This document shows positions 1 to 11,774 of a stretch of 64,000 nt of DNA, in pieces (position 1 is the first letter of the stretch; the number at the start of each line of letters is the position of its first letter). Under the pieces are notes generated by a model. It made no database searches, was not told the origin of the DNA, and saw nothing but the letters and a program-made list of their open reading frames with translations. Made by a program: the position numbers and the translations under genes. The stretch spans positions 346,979,875 through 347,043,874 of the forward strand of contig JAVHZZ010000003.1 of the NCBI GenBank assembly GCA_036250195.1, in the 5' to 3' direction. This DNA comes from Mixophyes australis (taxonomy: Eukaryota; Chordata; Amphibia; Anura; Limnodynastidae).

Positions 1-1479
1 AACATGAAAAGGGATATTGGAACATAAAAAGTATATAAGAAATCCCCTAGAAGTACCTGTTATATTGGTCACGGAACCTCTCCGTACAGTCTAATATTCC
101 TATATTTTACAGTCAGTAGTACTTTATTTACCATTAGATAATCATGTGTGAGCCTATTCCTTAAATGAAGGGAAAATATATTACACAATCACATGCATAC
201 AGCCAGGCTCTGAACGCTACATCACCAGGCCTCATAGTAAAAGGTGGGTATAAGTCAGAGAGCAGCAGCCACGGGACCCCGCTCATCTCCGGGCCCCCTA
301 GTCGCTGTACCCCACAATGCAGTAGTTCTTCTACTGCATTCAGCTCAACTCCAATGTTAGTACCCAAAACTCAGCTACAATAGGAAAGTACAGTGACCGT
401 GCTAAAAAATGTATTCAACTTTTACGCTAAAGAAATAAAAAAAAATACAATGAAAAAAAACAGTGGACAGTGGATTTTTCCCTCAGATATAAACCTTGCT
501 CATAAAAAATACTTGTATTGTCTCTTTTTTCAATTTCGGTTGCATGAAAACATATACGGCTCCCCCTACATCATGTGTAATGTCCACAACCTGTTTGCAG
601 ATGGAATAATATTTCCCTGGGGCCCAATTTATGGGAGAACTTATGTCTCAAGCGGCACTTTCAGAGTCACAGCAAGTACCTGGAAAATAATAATAATACC
701 AATAGGGAGTGATTCTAGGTGAGGAAGAAGGATCATATATGGGCAACAAAAGAAGGGCAGATATCCAGGATTGCCCATTTAGATCCTTTTCTAATATAAA
801 TGAGGCCACAAAGCTTCAATTTGCACATTTGTGCTGCTCCAGCTGCTGAAAATACGTATACCTAATAACATCCATTGCCCTCCCCGATCTGTCTATTGAC
901 CAGAGGAATTCTATGTGACGTGTGCCCGTGAAGATGCCACCTTGGCATGCAGCAGCAGACGCACAGCCCGTATATATGCGTGATGATTACACATACAAGC
1001 ACATGAACCTATGTGTCGTACATTTATACCTGTCTTAGGTTACAGTCTAACATAAATCTTGACGACCTAAAACATTCATGAGATTTTTTTGTGGGGATGA
1101 TGGGAGCACTTTAAGAAAAGCTATTTCTGGTTAATAAATTTGCTCCTTTGTACGCTTCAGGGCCCTGTTCTCTTGGCAATTCAGAAACTGGCAAACGTTT
1201 TGGGCCTTTGTGTGCCCAGTAAATGCAGAAATGATGAGACGGAACACATTGGCATTTTTGTCTGATCCAGCTCAAAGCAGTGTCTTTAGCAGAGCACAGT
1301 ATTACACTATATGTGACTGCTGAGGCGCTCATTGACGGAACACCTGCTGTCTTAATTCGCTTCCTATGAAGAAATTAGCTGATGTGCTCAATTCCACATA
1401 AACGTGCGCGTGATATTTTAAAGTTATGCACATTACTTGGAAAATAAAAAATATTTATTTCCATATTTAAAATTTATTA

Positions 1480-1522
1480 AATAATAATAATACTAATAAT
1501 AATAATTATTATAATAATAATA
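1480..1522. repeat. (AAT)n microsatellite
   Basis: Imperfect run of AAT/ATT triplets in an AT-rich stretch. No gene is nearby. Confidence 0.8.
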
Positions 1523-1701
1523 AACATAGCTATTGCCAATTATTGTGGTGCCTTGCAATAGACTAAATGTTAGCCATTGTTTTTTTAATCATAAATTAGG
1601 TTTATTTTACATTATGAAGTACAATTCAGTGGAAAATATAGGGTTTATTATCATTGTTATTTTTATTAGGAATAAGTGCAGGTAATTTTCAGACAGATCT
1701 G

Positions 1702-1877
1702 GGGGCAAATGTATCAAGCTGAGAGTTTTCTGGCTGGCTTGAAAAACCAATCAGATTCTAGCCATCATTTATTTAATACATTCTGCAAAATGATAGATAG
1801 AATCTGATTGGTTGCTATAGGCAACATCTCCACTTTTCAAACCCGCCGGAAAACTCTCAGCTTGATACATTTACCCC
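1702..1877. mobile_element. 176-bp palindromic MITE, PIF/Harbinger-like (copy 1)
   Basis: Foldback element with terminal inverted repeats starting GGGGCAAATGTATCAAGC. The inner arms carry the CCAATCAGATTCTAG motif in both orientations. It is flanked on both sides by CTG (1699-1701 and 1878-1880). A 3-bp CWG duplication and G-rich ends are typical of PIF/Harbinger elements. There is no coding capacity. Three other copies in this window have exactly the same 176-bp length. Confidence 0.85.
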
Positions 1878-2078
1878 CTGATGTGATTTATAACTCAGCA
1901 ACTTTTTAGAACAACAATGAGTGTGAGGAGGAAGTGAAGTGGTAGTGACATGGGCGGGAAGACTGCCTCAATGATGTGATTTACCACAATGAAACGATTC
2001 GAGACACCATGCGCCCCCCCCACTACATTTGCCTCTTGACCTCCTCACACAAATCTCCAGGAGGGTAAATGTTTACAA

Positions 2079-2340
2079 CAGTGCCGTAACTATACATTTT
2101 GGTGCCCTGGGCGAGACAGGGCACCGGTGCCCCCCATCTAAGGAGGGGGGTGGGGGTGAAGGAGGACAGAAGGAGAGAGAGATTTTAACTTACCAGAGTT
2201 TAATGCTTCAGCCGTTAAGTTCCGCCGTGGAATGCACATGCGTTCCACTGAGAGGAAGTTCGGCATTTGGAACGCAAATGCGTTCCATGGCTGAAGCATC
2301 AAACTCTGGTGCTTTGCGCACCACCCACTTTACAGCACTG
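2079..2340. mobile_element. Non-autonomous hAT element with perfect 8-bp TSD
   Basis: Ends are CAGTGCCGTAAC on the left and GTTTACAGCACTG-type on the right. The element is bracketed by identical 8-bp duplications GTTTACAA at 2071-2078 and 2341-2348. Inside is an inverted pair around ACCAGAGTTTAATGCTTCAG. Short CAG...CTG termini with an 8-bp duplication are diagnostic of hAT elements. It encodes no transposase; the 152-aa frame crossing it is not a gene. Confidence 0.85.
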
Positions 2341-2650
2341 GTTTACAAGTACGTACTAACCCCATTGCAGAGACCCATTTTTTACTACTTTTTTGAGCTC
2401 CTCCCCTTTTCACCCACAACTGATCAGCAACGCCGTCTGCAGAACATACCTATCCGTGTCCCTCAGTGCCACACGTGTGATTACTGACCTAGAGTGTACT
2501 ACACATGGCTGTAGCAGTAACCAGGTTAGGCTTTGGTTCATTAAACCACTAAAAGGACATACTCCAAAGGCACTTTACCATATCTACTGTTATTGACAAG
2601 CTAGTCCAAAATATAGGAAGCAGCTCCAAATGTTAGAAGCCACTGTATGC

Positions 2651-2890
2651 TGGTTTTTACTCTTATTACCTCCAATTCTTTCTTATGTAACCACACAGTT
2701 AGTTGCCTGTTATTCCTAGAGATGTTACTGCCATATGGTATGTACTTGTAGCAGCTTGTCTTTCAAATATTTTTTTCTTTAAACTTTCCATTTGGTCTCT
2801 GTGCTTTTATTTACAGTAAATATTTCCAGCCTACAAGCGTCACTGCTTCTCTGAGCGGATTACATTGTGACCTTCTAACATCTATGGTTT
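2651..2890. repeat. Unclassified AT-rich interspersed repeat (copy 1)
   Basis: This segment resembles 21975-22175 in the same orientation. Shared blocks include TTATTCCTAG, GTACTGCCA/GTTACTGCCA, ATGGTATGT and CTTCTCTGAGC. No terminal repeats or duplications were recognised, so the class is unknown. Confidence 0.5.
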
Positions 2891-3405
2891 ATTTAACTAC
2901 CTTACAAAATGTTTTATTGAAACGCAAGTCAAATGTTACCCTGTTATGGTCCCTATTACCTAACCCCCCCCCCCATCTGTAGATTAGATATAGTGGGCCT
3001 GATTAATCAAGACACAGAACACAAACGTAACGTGTTTTTTAAAAAACACACGTAATTCTGGCATACGCATGTCTGCGTGGATCTGAAAAAACATCTTGAT
3101 GAATATGGGTCTAGGTACACTTCACATATACAGCACAAGCACAATACACTGCAGGATAGGTTCAGCACAAATGTAAAAATATTCATTTATTAGTTGACTT
3201 TTAAAATTGATTAAAAAAATCAACTTTTGTCAGATCCAGACATTTCTTTGTTCCAATATATATTTGAATGGTGAAAATCGCCAATGAAGAAAACACACAG
3301 TTTTCTTTGCAGCGTTACTTTATAATAATAATTGCATTTATGAACAATCGTTAATACTAGGTGGCTTATAAAACTTATATAACTAAACCCAATCAGTTCA
3401 TTCTG

Positions 3406-3581
3406 GGGGGTAAATTTATCAAACTGCAGGTTTGAAAAAGTGGAGATGTTGCCTATAGCAACCAATCAGATTCTAGTTATCATTTATTTAGTACATTCTA
3501 CAAAATGACAGCTAGAATCTGATTGGTTGCTATAGGCAACAACTTCACATTTTCAAACCCGCAGTTTAATACATTTCCCCC
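3406..3581. mobile_element. 176-bp palindromic MITE, PIF/Harbinger-like (copy 2)
   Basis: Starts GGGGGTAAATTTATCAAACTG and ends with the inverse. CTG flanks both ends (3403-3405 and 3582-3584). The inner arms carry GTTGCCTATAGCAACCAATC and its inverse. Same length and layout as the copy at 1702. The end of an 81-aa minus-strand ORF overlaps it and is a shadow. Confidence 0.85.
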
Positions 3582-3946
3582 CTGGTGTCTTTTTCTCCAG
3601 GTATATCTAACATAAAACCTCTACCGTGGAATGTATCTTCATGGAGATCCTCCTGCTGGACAAGAGAGGATTCTACATCATTGATATCTATATGATAAGA
3701 ATGGAAGTCCCAACAATTTCCAAGTAACCTTTTATATATATTTATTCATATTTTATTTTTTAGTTTATGTATAGTATTTTTACTGATAAAGGATTAATTT
3801 ATTTTTATCCCTGTATACATTAGGACGAAGAAAAATAGAGGTTTGTGTATATTATAAGAAGTCAACATTAATTATTATTATTGTTATAAATGTGAGCACC
3901 AGCCTATAAGACAACTGCTGTTTACTCCTCCTGGGGCGATCTAGGG

Positions 3947-4272
3947 CAGTGTTGTCTAACCTGTGACACTCCAGGGGGTAAATGTATCAAGCTGTGAGTT
4001 TTCCGGCAGGTTTGAAAAGTGGAGATGTTGACTATAGCAACCAATCAGATTCTAGCTGTCATTTTGTAGAATGTACTAAATAAATGATAGCTAGAATCTG
4101 ATTGGTTTTTTTAAACCGCCGGAAAACTCTCAGCTTGATACATTTACCCCCAGGTGTTGTGAAACTACAAGTCCCAGCAAGCTTTGCCAATATATAGCAG
4201 CTTATTGTTGGAAGGGTATGCTGGGACTTGTAGTTTCACAACACCTGGAGTGTCACAGGTTAGCCAACACTG
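3947..4272. mobile_element. Non-autonomous hAT element (host of a nested MITE)
   Basis: Terminal inverted repeats CAGTGTTGTCTAACC / GGTTAGCCAACACTG, with inner arms containing ACTACAAGTCCCAGCA and its inverse. Perfect 8-bp duplication ATCTAGGG at 3939-3946 and 4273-4280. A 176-bp Harbinger-like MITE lies inside it near the left end. Without that insert the element is about 150 bp. Related copies or halves lie at 18918, 31897 and 61803. Confidence 0.9.
3975..4150. mobile_element. 176-bp palindromic MITE nested in a hAT element (copy 3)
   Basis: TIRs begin GGGGTAAATGTATCAAGC. A 3-bp duplication CAG flanks it (3972-3974 and 4151-4153). Removing the element and one CAG restores an uninterrupted hAT arm, CTCCAGGTGTTGTG. 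That proves both the exact boundaries and the order: the hAT element came first and the MITE later. Confidence 0.92.
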
Positions 4273-4287
4273 ATCTAGGGCATAGAT

Positions 4288-4302
4288 CAGTGTTGGCTAA
4301 CC
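4288..4302. repeat. Solo hAT terminal repeat fragment
   Basis: CAGTGTTGGCTAACC matches the terminal repeat of the hAT element ending at 4272, only 15 bp away. No partner end follows. It may be the remnant of a second insertion or of an excision or recombination event. Confidence 0.5.
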
Positions 4303-6044
4303 ATCCTGATGATTTTGAGGTCTAGTTTGGAGACTTGTTGCTCATTCTCATCCTATCAGTCTGTGATGTGATGTATAAGTGAGGGAAGTACAGTACGTGC
4401 TTTGGAGAACATGTGCCCGATAGGGGGAGGATGCACAGTTCTCTATTCAAAGTTTATGCTGGTCACTTGAACTCCCTATCACATTTGCTCCCACACGATA
4501 ACTTTTCCTGCACGTTTACAGTTTAATAGCAAATCCTCAGAAACAAACAACAGATAAACTGTGGCTCTTTTTACAATATGCAGTGAACTGTGAATTTGAA
4601 AGGACCTTCTGTGTGTTCTTAATCCACTTAAGTAAAATCATTTACAAAAGTTATGAGATAGAAAAACACTGGATGAAAGAAGGGACCAATCGAGTTAGGA
4701 GTCTAGTCAGATCAAGTCTTGATGGTTGAATGCTTCAAAAATGTCAACAAGCTGCAGATGACGTCATCTTACCCTAGGCTTGTTATGTGTACTTAAAGTT
4801 CATCTAAGTTAAATATCATGCTTCAACATATCAGCTAAAAGCTTTCCTTCATTCCTAATTTATTGTTGAACAAACACACAAACGGCAGAAGAAAAAAGTA
4901 GCCTAGGTATGACATTAATACCTCCAGAGGAGAACGAGGGCCCGGATTTGTGCAAACCCCACAAAGGTCCAGGCCTAGGGGGTAGAGGCGTTCTGCTCCG
5001 TTTTGCACATTGTTATATATTTACTTTGTGAATTATTAGTTTAGTATTTATTCTAAACATTAAACCATTAACTTAGGGGTAAATAGTTTATATTTGATAT
5101 ATACAGATGGGATACTATAAGACTTGATATACCACCACACTTGAAAAAATCCATTGATCTCTATGGCAGCACATTGTGTGCATAACAGCTAGCGCTTAAC
5201 AAGAGCAGTTAAACCAGCTTTGTGCCAGTGGCCCATTCATTTCAGTGGGGTTAAGCTTAAAGCAGAAATCCCACTGAAAGGAATGTGCCATTAAAATGAA
5301 TGACGTTCCACAGCTCTGTTAACTTTCTCCTCCACATCAGTAGAGATTAATTACCTCTCTATTGATGTGTGACCAGTGAGTCCGCAGGACTCCTGGTCGT
5401 GTTCTTATGGGAGGAGCTGGGTAGATCGGGCTACACTAAATGCGGGCTGGGCACATTCATGTGTTTCATGTTATATTCAAGTGCAAAAGATACATTTTTG
5501 CTTTTTTGTTTGGGGGGGGGGCAATATTAAAATATTATTGATAGGGTGCATTTATGGCATTGCCTGGTTTGTGGCAGATACAGAATTTGTTTTCTCCATA
5601 GCTTGGTCATTCATCCTCGGGCGGTGGTACACTCCGGGCCACTCAGTTGGTCTACTCCCCTGGGCTAAAAGACCAGTTTCTGGCGTTAAGTCTGGGAGAG
5701 GTACAAATTGCTACACTGAACTGATACAATACCGCCTCACCTACTTGTATTTAAGGATCTTTTTAAAACTTTATGAATATTAACTTGTGAATTCAAAATG
5801 TTTTTTGTTTTTTTTTTGTAATTGCTATGATTGTTTTTATTTAGTTTTCTTACAATAATACATGTGTTTCTATATCTGAGCATATTTCCTTTAAATACAT
5901 ATTTTCGAATCCATTGATTATTTTTAATTTGCACAAATTATTTTATTCCCTTACTTTCTAATAATTAGATAAAAGCACTCTTGGGTATATACGCCCCTGT
6001 TTTCTTTTGTGAGCAATATTTAGTATGTGAATATTCCCAAACTC

Positions 6045-6164
6045 CATCATCATCATCATTTATTTATATAGCGCCAACATATTCCGTAGCGCTTTACAAT
6101 TGGGGACAAACATAGTAAACTAGTAAACAAACTGGGTAAAACAGACAAAGAGGTGAGAAGGCCA
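6045..6164 (-). mobile_element. LINE/SINE 3' tail with (ATC)n end
   Basis: On the minus strand the sequence runs CCCCAATTGTAAAGCGCTAC, then GGCGCTATATAAATAAATG, then (ATG)n. This is the same 3' end as the L2-type LINE at 57081-57507, with the AATTGTAAAGCGCTACGG variant. It is 5'-truncated and non-coding. Confidence 0.75.
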
Positions 6165-6639
6165 TTTATGCAACTACATGAAATTAGCTCCCTTCATTTA
6201 ATCATGATAGAGACTTCAAACAAATTACTTAGAACCGAGCAGGAAACTCCATTGTGCCAACTCCAAAACTGTAAATGATGTCTTTGGAGCAGGATGTGTT
6301 TCAGCAAACAAGGCGATGGTTATTCCCTTTGAAGTAATGATACTTGGATTGATGATAATGACATAATTGTGGCTGCTTACCACAGAAATCTTAATTTTAA
6401 TCTGACTGTTGTTTAATGATGCATGAACATTTCAGATCCGTGGTGGGCAACAAGCAGCATGGGGTTACATTATAACCTCCTTATTATGGTCACCTGTGGC
6501 CCTCCTGGTCCACAAACATTTACCCAACGTCAGAGCAAGCAAAGCGGCTCCATTTTGCGCATTTGGCAAATCCATGGCTGGAAATTGATGTCTTCTCAAC
6601 CCATGAGTAACCAATTACCTGATTAGACTATTTTGGGTA

Positions 6640-7599
6640 TGTTTTGCTCATGATCCAAAACATACCACCTCATCAGTGAAGCATGGTGGTGGTGGTAGTA
6701 TCATGGTGTGGGCATGTATGGCTGCCAATGTAACTGGCTCCCTTGTATTTATTGATGATGTGACTGCTGACAAAAGCAGCAGGATGAATTCTGAAGTGTT
6801 TCAGGCAATATTATCTGCTCATATTCAGTCAAATGCTTCAGAACTCATTGGACGGCGCTTCACAGTGCAGATGGACAATGACACGAAGCATACTGCAAAA
6901 GCAGCCAAAAGGTTTTTTAAGGTTAACAAGTGGAATGTTATGAAATGGTCAAGTCAATCACCTGACCTGAATCCGATTGAACATGTATTTCACTTGATGA
7001 AGACAAAACTGAAGGGAAAATGCCCCAAGAACAAGCAAGAACTGAAGACATTTGCAGTAGAGGCCTGGCAGAGCATCACCAGGGATGAAACCCAGCGTCT
7101 GGTGATGTCTATGCCTTCCAGACTTCAGGCTGTAATTGACTGCAAAAGATTTGAAACAAGGGGCTAGATTTACTAAGCTGCGGGTTTGAAAAAGTGGGGA
7201 TGTTGCCTATAGCAACCAATCAGATTCTAGCTTTCATTTATTTAGTACCTTCTACAAAATGACAGCTAGAATCTGATTGGTTGCTATAGGCAACATCCCC
7301 ACTTTTTCAAACCTGCAGCTTAGTAAATCTAGCCCAAAGTATTAAAAAGTGAAAGTTTGATGTAGGATTGTTTAGTTTGTCCCATTACTTTTGGTCCCTT
7401 AAAAAGTGGGAGGCACATATAGAAACCGTTGTAATTCCTACACTGTTCACCTGATTTGGATGTAAATTCCCTCAAATTAAAGCTGAAAGTCTGCAGTTAA
7501 AGCACATCTTGTTAGTTTCACTTCAAATCCATTGTGGTGGTGTACAGAGCCCAAAAAATGAGAATTGTGTCGATGTCCCAATATTTATGGACTTGACTG
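6640..7599 (+). pseudogene. Tc1-like transposase, 5'-truncated, with intact 3' terminus
   Basis: The frame reads DPKHTTSSVKHGGGG, then SIMVWACM, then VQMDNDTKHTA and SPDLNPIEHVFHLM. These are the second catalytic Asp and the final Glu of a DD34E Tc1/mariner transposase, with exactly 34 residues between them. The first catalytic Asp and the DNA-binding domain are missing. The open frame from the first Met is 6676-7167 (163 aa). A MITE at 7160-7334 interrupts the 3' end and supplies the stop. Beyond it the 3' non-coding part continues to a terminal repeat ending GGACTTGACTG, followed by the TA target. No left terminus was found. Inactive relic of a nuclear cut-and-paste element. Confidence 0.9.
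7160..7334. mobile_element. Palindromic MITE inserted in the Tc1 relic (copy 4)
   Basis: Ends read GGGGCTAGATTTACTAAGCTG and its inverse, and inner arms GTTGCCTATAGCAACC are inverted near the centre. A 3-bp CAA repeat flanks it (7157-7159 and 7335-7337), though the ends are not perfectly symmetric. It belongs to the same family as the 176-bp copies but with CTAGATTTACTAA in place of TAAATGTATCAA. Confidence 0.8.
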
Positions 7600-7635
7600 T
7601 ATATATTATATATTATATATATATATTTACAGATC

Positions 7636-7662
7636 CATAAACACACACACACAGACACACAA

Positions 7663-7700
<38 letters not shown>
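7636..7700. repeat. (CA)n microsatellite
   Basis: Dinucleotide CA run with a few TA/GA interruptions just past the Tc1 terminus. Two 60-aa ORFs across it are artefacts. Confidence 0.9.
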
Positions 7701-7702
<2 letters not shown>

Positions 7703-8768
7703 TTCAGTTGCCCCTTTAAACCATACAATCATTCTTCAGAATTATGATTGAAACTCTTGCTGCTTTGATAACTAATTATGGCTTAAGATTGATTGTAAGA
7801 TCAGATTATTAACTAATAAAAACAAGGGTTGCTAAAAAGCAATCAACGTGTTACTTACAAATGCTACAAATGTGTACAGTGAAACATTCCGGCTGAAGTC
7901 TGTAACATGAAACGCGCAGGGTTGGGACTACACTTTGCTCACAACTTCATTCATTCCTAAATTTAGAATAAACAAGGACTATTCTCTTCTAATTACACTG
8001 GCCTGTCTACAGTTGACTGGTTCCATCTCCCCACAGGGCAACGGTTTGTCTACAGCGATCACTGTGGAGCACAGTAGAGATAAAAGAATGATTTTACTTT
8101 AATATGTTTTTAATGAATATACAATTAAGATACTACACTAGGAAGTGTCTCTCTTTTGGCATTATATATTTTAGATTATTATGGATAGACACACTGTGAC
8201 CAAAGACCATCATGGTATTTTGGTTTTAACGCAAACACAAGAGGAAGGCGGACCCAATCTTCACAAGTATTCTATATTCCCTAATACCTACCCCAACAAT
8301 ACCACGTTTATTTTTTTGAGAAACAGACATGTCACATCATCCAGCACAAGTCATTTACTTCTGATGGTATACTTCGGTGACGCTTACTGAAGAACAGTTT
8401 GATAGTGACTGGTTTAAGGTACTCATCTCAAACACATAGTGGAGGAGCGACTGCAAATATACATATAAATTAGGTTCTTTTTACAAATAAGCTATACCAC
8501 CATGTCTTACTGAACATTTATAAAAAAGTAAAGCAATTTAGTTAAAAGTAGATTATATTTTCCATTTGTTATTTTGCTCAGAATGTACCAGTGGTTGTTG
8601 ATCTCTGGGTAAGGACCAAAAAACATTGGTTACCTAGGATGGGTATCTTTGCACACTTGGGCTAAATTCACAAAGGACAAATTGTTTTTATTTTAATGAA
8701 GTTACCTTGGGGGAAATGTAGTAAAGTGCAGTTTTGGAGAAACCCCAGATTTAATAAAGATCAAATTG

Positions 8769-9460
8769 TTGAAAAAATTTTGTTTCTTGGAAAAGCTATA
8801 CTAGACATCCATTGGACTATGGAGCAGTGGAAACGCGTTCCTTGGAGTGAAAAATCACACTTCACCATCTGGCAGTCTGAAGGAGGAATTTGGGTTTGGT
8901 GGATGCCAGGAGAACGCTTTCCACCAGAACAGTAAAGATTAGTGGAGGAGGAATAATGTTCTGAGGCTGTTTTTCATTGTTTGGTCTGGGCCCCTTAGTA
9001 GCAGTGAAGAGAAATCTTAATGCTACAGCATACAACATCATTCTAGAGAATTGTGTATTCCAACAGGGAGGAAGGACTCATGTTTCAGCACCACACAGTC
9101 CCCAAGCACAAAGCGAGGTCCATGGTTTCCTGAGTTTGGTGTACAAGAACTTGGCCGACCTGCACATAGCCGTAACCTAAACCCCATCGGACACCTTTGG
9201 AATGAAATGGAATGTCAGCTGCAATCCAGGCCTTATCACTTCACATCAGTGCCCAACCTCACTAATGCTCTTATGGCTGAATGGATGCGATGCCTCGTTC
9301 CAAAATCTAGTGGAAAGTCTTCTCAGAAGAGTTGGGGTTGTTATAGCAGCCAAAAGGTGACCAAGTCCACATTAATGCCCATGGTTTTGGAATGAGTTGT
9401 TCAACGGCCACATATGTATGTGATGTTTGGGTGTCCGCATGCTTTTGGCCATGAAGTGTA
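8769..9460 (+). pseudogene. Degenerate Tc1-like transposase (second family)
   Basis: Broken frames carry typical Tc1 blocks: DIHWTMEQWKRVPWS, FTIWQSEGGIWVWWMPGERF, FGLGPLVAVKRNLNATAYN, then NLNPIGHLWNEM and TSVPNLTNALMAEW. Stops and frameshifts separate them. All three catalytic positions look altered. The expected SDE around the first Asp reads SEK. The block with the second Asp is deleted or unrecognisable. The expected PIE reads PIG. A right terminal repeat ending in GGCCATGAAGTG precedes a TA target at about 9459-9462. It belongs to a different family from the Tc1 relic 1.6 kb upstream, judged by the terminal repeat. Dead. Confidence 0.88.
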
Positions 9461-10124
9461 TAAATGTAGATTGTTCGGTGATAATATAAATGTTCAAAAA
9501 TTTGACCATCCAGGGTCTCCTGCTACAGGCACTGTAAGGATAAGGTAGCACTGCTCTACGGATTATTGTATGGTTGAATTCCAGGTGTAGCATCCAACTC
9601 TATATATAATTTTAAATATTTTACTCCTGGTGCTTCTAATTATGGAAAACCCCCTATTAGGAAAGCCTTGTACACATAATTCTGGATAATAGATTTCATA
9701 TGCGAGTCACAAACATGGGCTAGATTGGCGAGTTAATAAATTGGATAATAAGACATATAGGTGGTATTTTGGAACGGTTTTCATATATAATTTGAAGAAC
9801 GTCTGATACTTGACCATAAACCTTTATGAAATATTCATACAGGTGTGCAGTCCTATAGTAACTAAAAATAACTTTGCTTTGAATGGGTTTATTCATAACC
9901 TGTGTAAACCACAACATGTGCACAAAACACAAATATGAATTTGGGATTATAACCAAATGAAGCGTAGATTCGAACAACAGAATGATGTGTTGAAATTGGC
10001 ACATGCCCGTTGTTAATCAAACATTAAAGAAGAAACGCTTAAAACCAGTTAAATAGGTAGGGTCAGACAGGGTTCAGTGCAGGTCTCTGCTGGCTCCATT
10101 AAGCCTTGTTATATTTTTAATATA

Positions 10125-10146
10125 TTATTATTATTATTATTATTTT
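10125..10146. repeat. (TTA)n microsatellite
   Basis: Short run of TTA triplets within AT-rich sequence. Confidence 0.75.
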
Positions 10147-10516
10147 TGATATAAAGCATAATGGAGACCACCAAAAGTGTTTTTAAAAACAATCAATAAT
10201 AAAACATTTTTTTTTAAAAAAAAAGCTTTAGTCAAATAATTTTAACATTTCATTTTTTACTTTAAAATTTTTTTCTACAAAAAATATTATCTATTTTTTT
10301 CTTTAATAAACGTGTTTAACGCAGCCTAAGACAATTTTTAGTTTCCAATTTGCTTACGTTTCTAACAATGCTTCTGTCAGTTAGTACAATTATTACAAAT
10401 TGTTTTAAACCGTTTGGAATGGGTTTAAATTAATATTATTTAAATACTACATTACAAATAACAAAATGCTTTCAATAATGACTAATCAATAAAACGCCCT
10501 CAATTTCTAAAAGGCA

Positions 10517-10517
<1 letters not shown>

Positions 10518-10558
<41 letters not shown>
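10518..10558. repeat. (TA)n microsatellite
   Basis: Pure TA run of about 40 bp immediately left of the repeat at 10564. A second TA-rich run follows that repeat. Confidence 0.9.
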
Positions 10559-10560
<2 letters not shown>

Positions 10561-10563
10561 TGC

Positions 10564-10963
10564 TATATAAATGCCTAGTGGCGTGTGTGGAAAAAAAAAA
10601 CCAAGCTGCAGCGCCACCTGCTGGGCAGAGTTATACACTGACCTATATATTTCTTGAAGGAGAAGTGACAGTTGGGAGTGGTTGGTGGTTGCCAGGGGTG
10701 ACAGTGGGAGTTTTTTAACACCTTAAGTAGCTTGATGAAGGATGTGGCGATGAAGATGAAGGATGAGGTGATGGAGATGGAGAAAAATGATGAGGTGGTG
10801 ACATGTGGACAAAACCACGTTAAAAAAGGGTGCTTGCGTCGGGAAGTAACGCTCTTCCCCTGAGGAGGCCTGGCCTAGCCCCAAATGCATGACAAGAACA
10901 CCTTTTTAACACCTTAAGTAGCTTGATTTGACTAGAATGCATGAGTATCATGCACGGGTTAAC
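10564..10963. mobile_element. Interspersed repeat, possibly Helitron-like (copy 1)
   Basis: Shares a head (AAATGCCTAGTGGCGTGTG, GCAGCGCCACCTGCTGGGC) and a tail (TTGACTAGAATGCA, then GCACGGGTTAAC) with 19862-20260. The tail holds a perfect short hairpin, TGCATGA-GTA-TCATGCA, just before its end, and both copies sit in (TA)n tracts. A 3' hairpin and an AT target fit a non-autonomous Helitron, but the CTRR end was not seen. This copy carries an internal expansion in which the block TTTTTAACACCTTAAGTAGC occurs twice. It is non-coding. Confidence 0.55.
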
Positions 10964-11107
10964 TTGTATATATATATATTTATCTATCTATCTATATATG
11001 TATGTATGTTAGATTGATAGTTTTCAAAGAACAGATATGTGTCATTTGTCATTCCAGGAGAGTTAGCCCTCAGCCATTTAGAATCATATCCCTTGGAGAC
11101 ACTTCTA

Positions 11108-11283
11108 AGCGGTAGATTTACTAAACTGCGGGTTTGAAAAAGTGGAGATGTTGCCTATAGCAACCAATCAGATTCTAGTTATTTATTTGTTTAGTACATT
11201 CTACAAAATGACAGCTAGAATCTGATTGGTTACTATAGGCGACATTTCCACTTTTTCAAACCCGCCGTTTAGTACATCTAGCT
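11108..11283. mobile_element. 176-bp palindromic MITE (copy 5)
   Basis: GGTAGATTTACTAAACTG at the left is mirrored at the right, with inner inverted CCAATCAGATTCTAG arms. If the 3-bp CTA at 11105-11107 and 11284-11286 is the target duplication, the element is again exactly 176 bp. The terminal G run has decayed, so this copy is older than those at 1702-4150. Confidence 0.8.
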
Positions 11284-11774
11284 CTAAATGTCTGTAGGGA
11301 ATGTTGAAAAGCTTTGATATATGACTAAAAGTGCAATATTGTTGATATATGACTAAAAATGTAACAAGTCTGTATTTGAGAATAAGATGCTAGATAAAGT
11401 GTTGGTAGATAAGCCACAGACGGAGGGCCAGCCAAACCAAGCAGCTCAAAGAAAAATATTAGTGTTTGGCTGCCTTAAAAACGATTCTATCACAGTCACG
11501 TTTAAAAGCTTTTACTTATGTTCCACATTTCTTTCCAGGAAAGATGGATGTGAGCGCTCCAGCTAATCATACGTTATTCATTAGCTTGCAAAAATGCAGT
11601 TATGAGTCAAATTAAAAAAATAAAGGGGTATGGTGATACTGGTATCACCAAATTAGGTAAAAACATAAAATAAAATAAAAACAATTTGACTATCACATAA
11701 TTTTCATGTTTAATATTTTTTAAAAAAATACATTTTCAGATAAAATTCATATTTTTACCAAATCCTTCAGCTTT

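Noticed and set aside
6423..6626. 67-aa ORF before the Tc1 transposase as its N-terminus
   Set aside because: The translation has no paired or helix-turn-helix Tc1 N-terminal signature and is out of register with the transposase frame.
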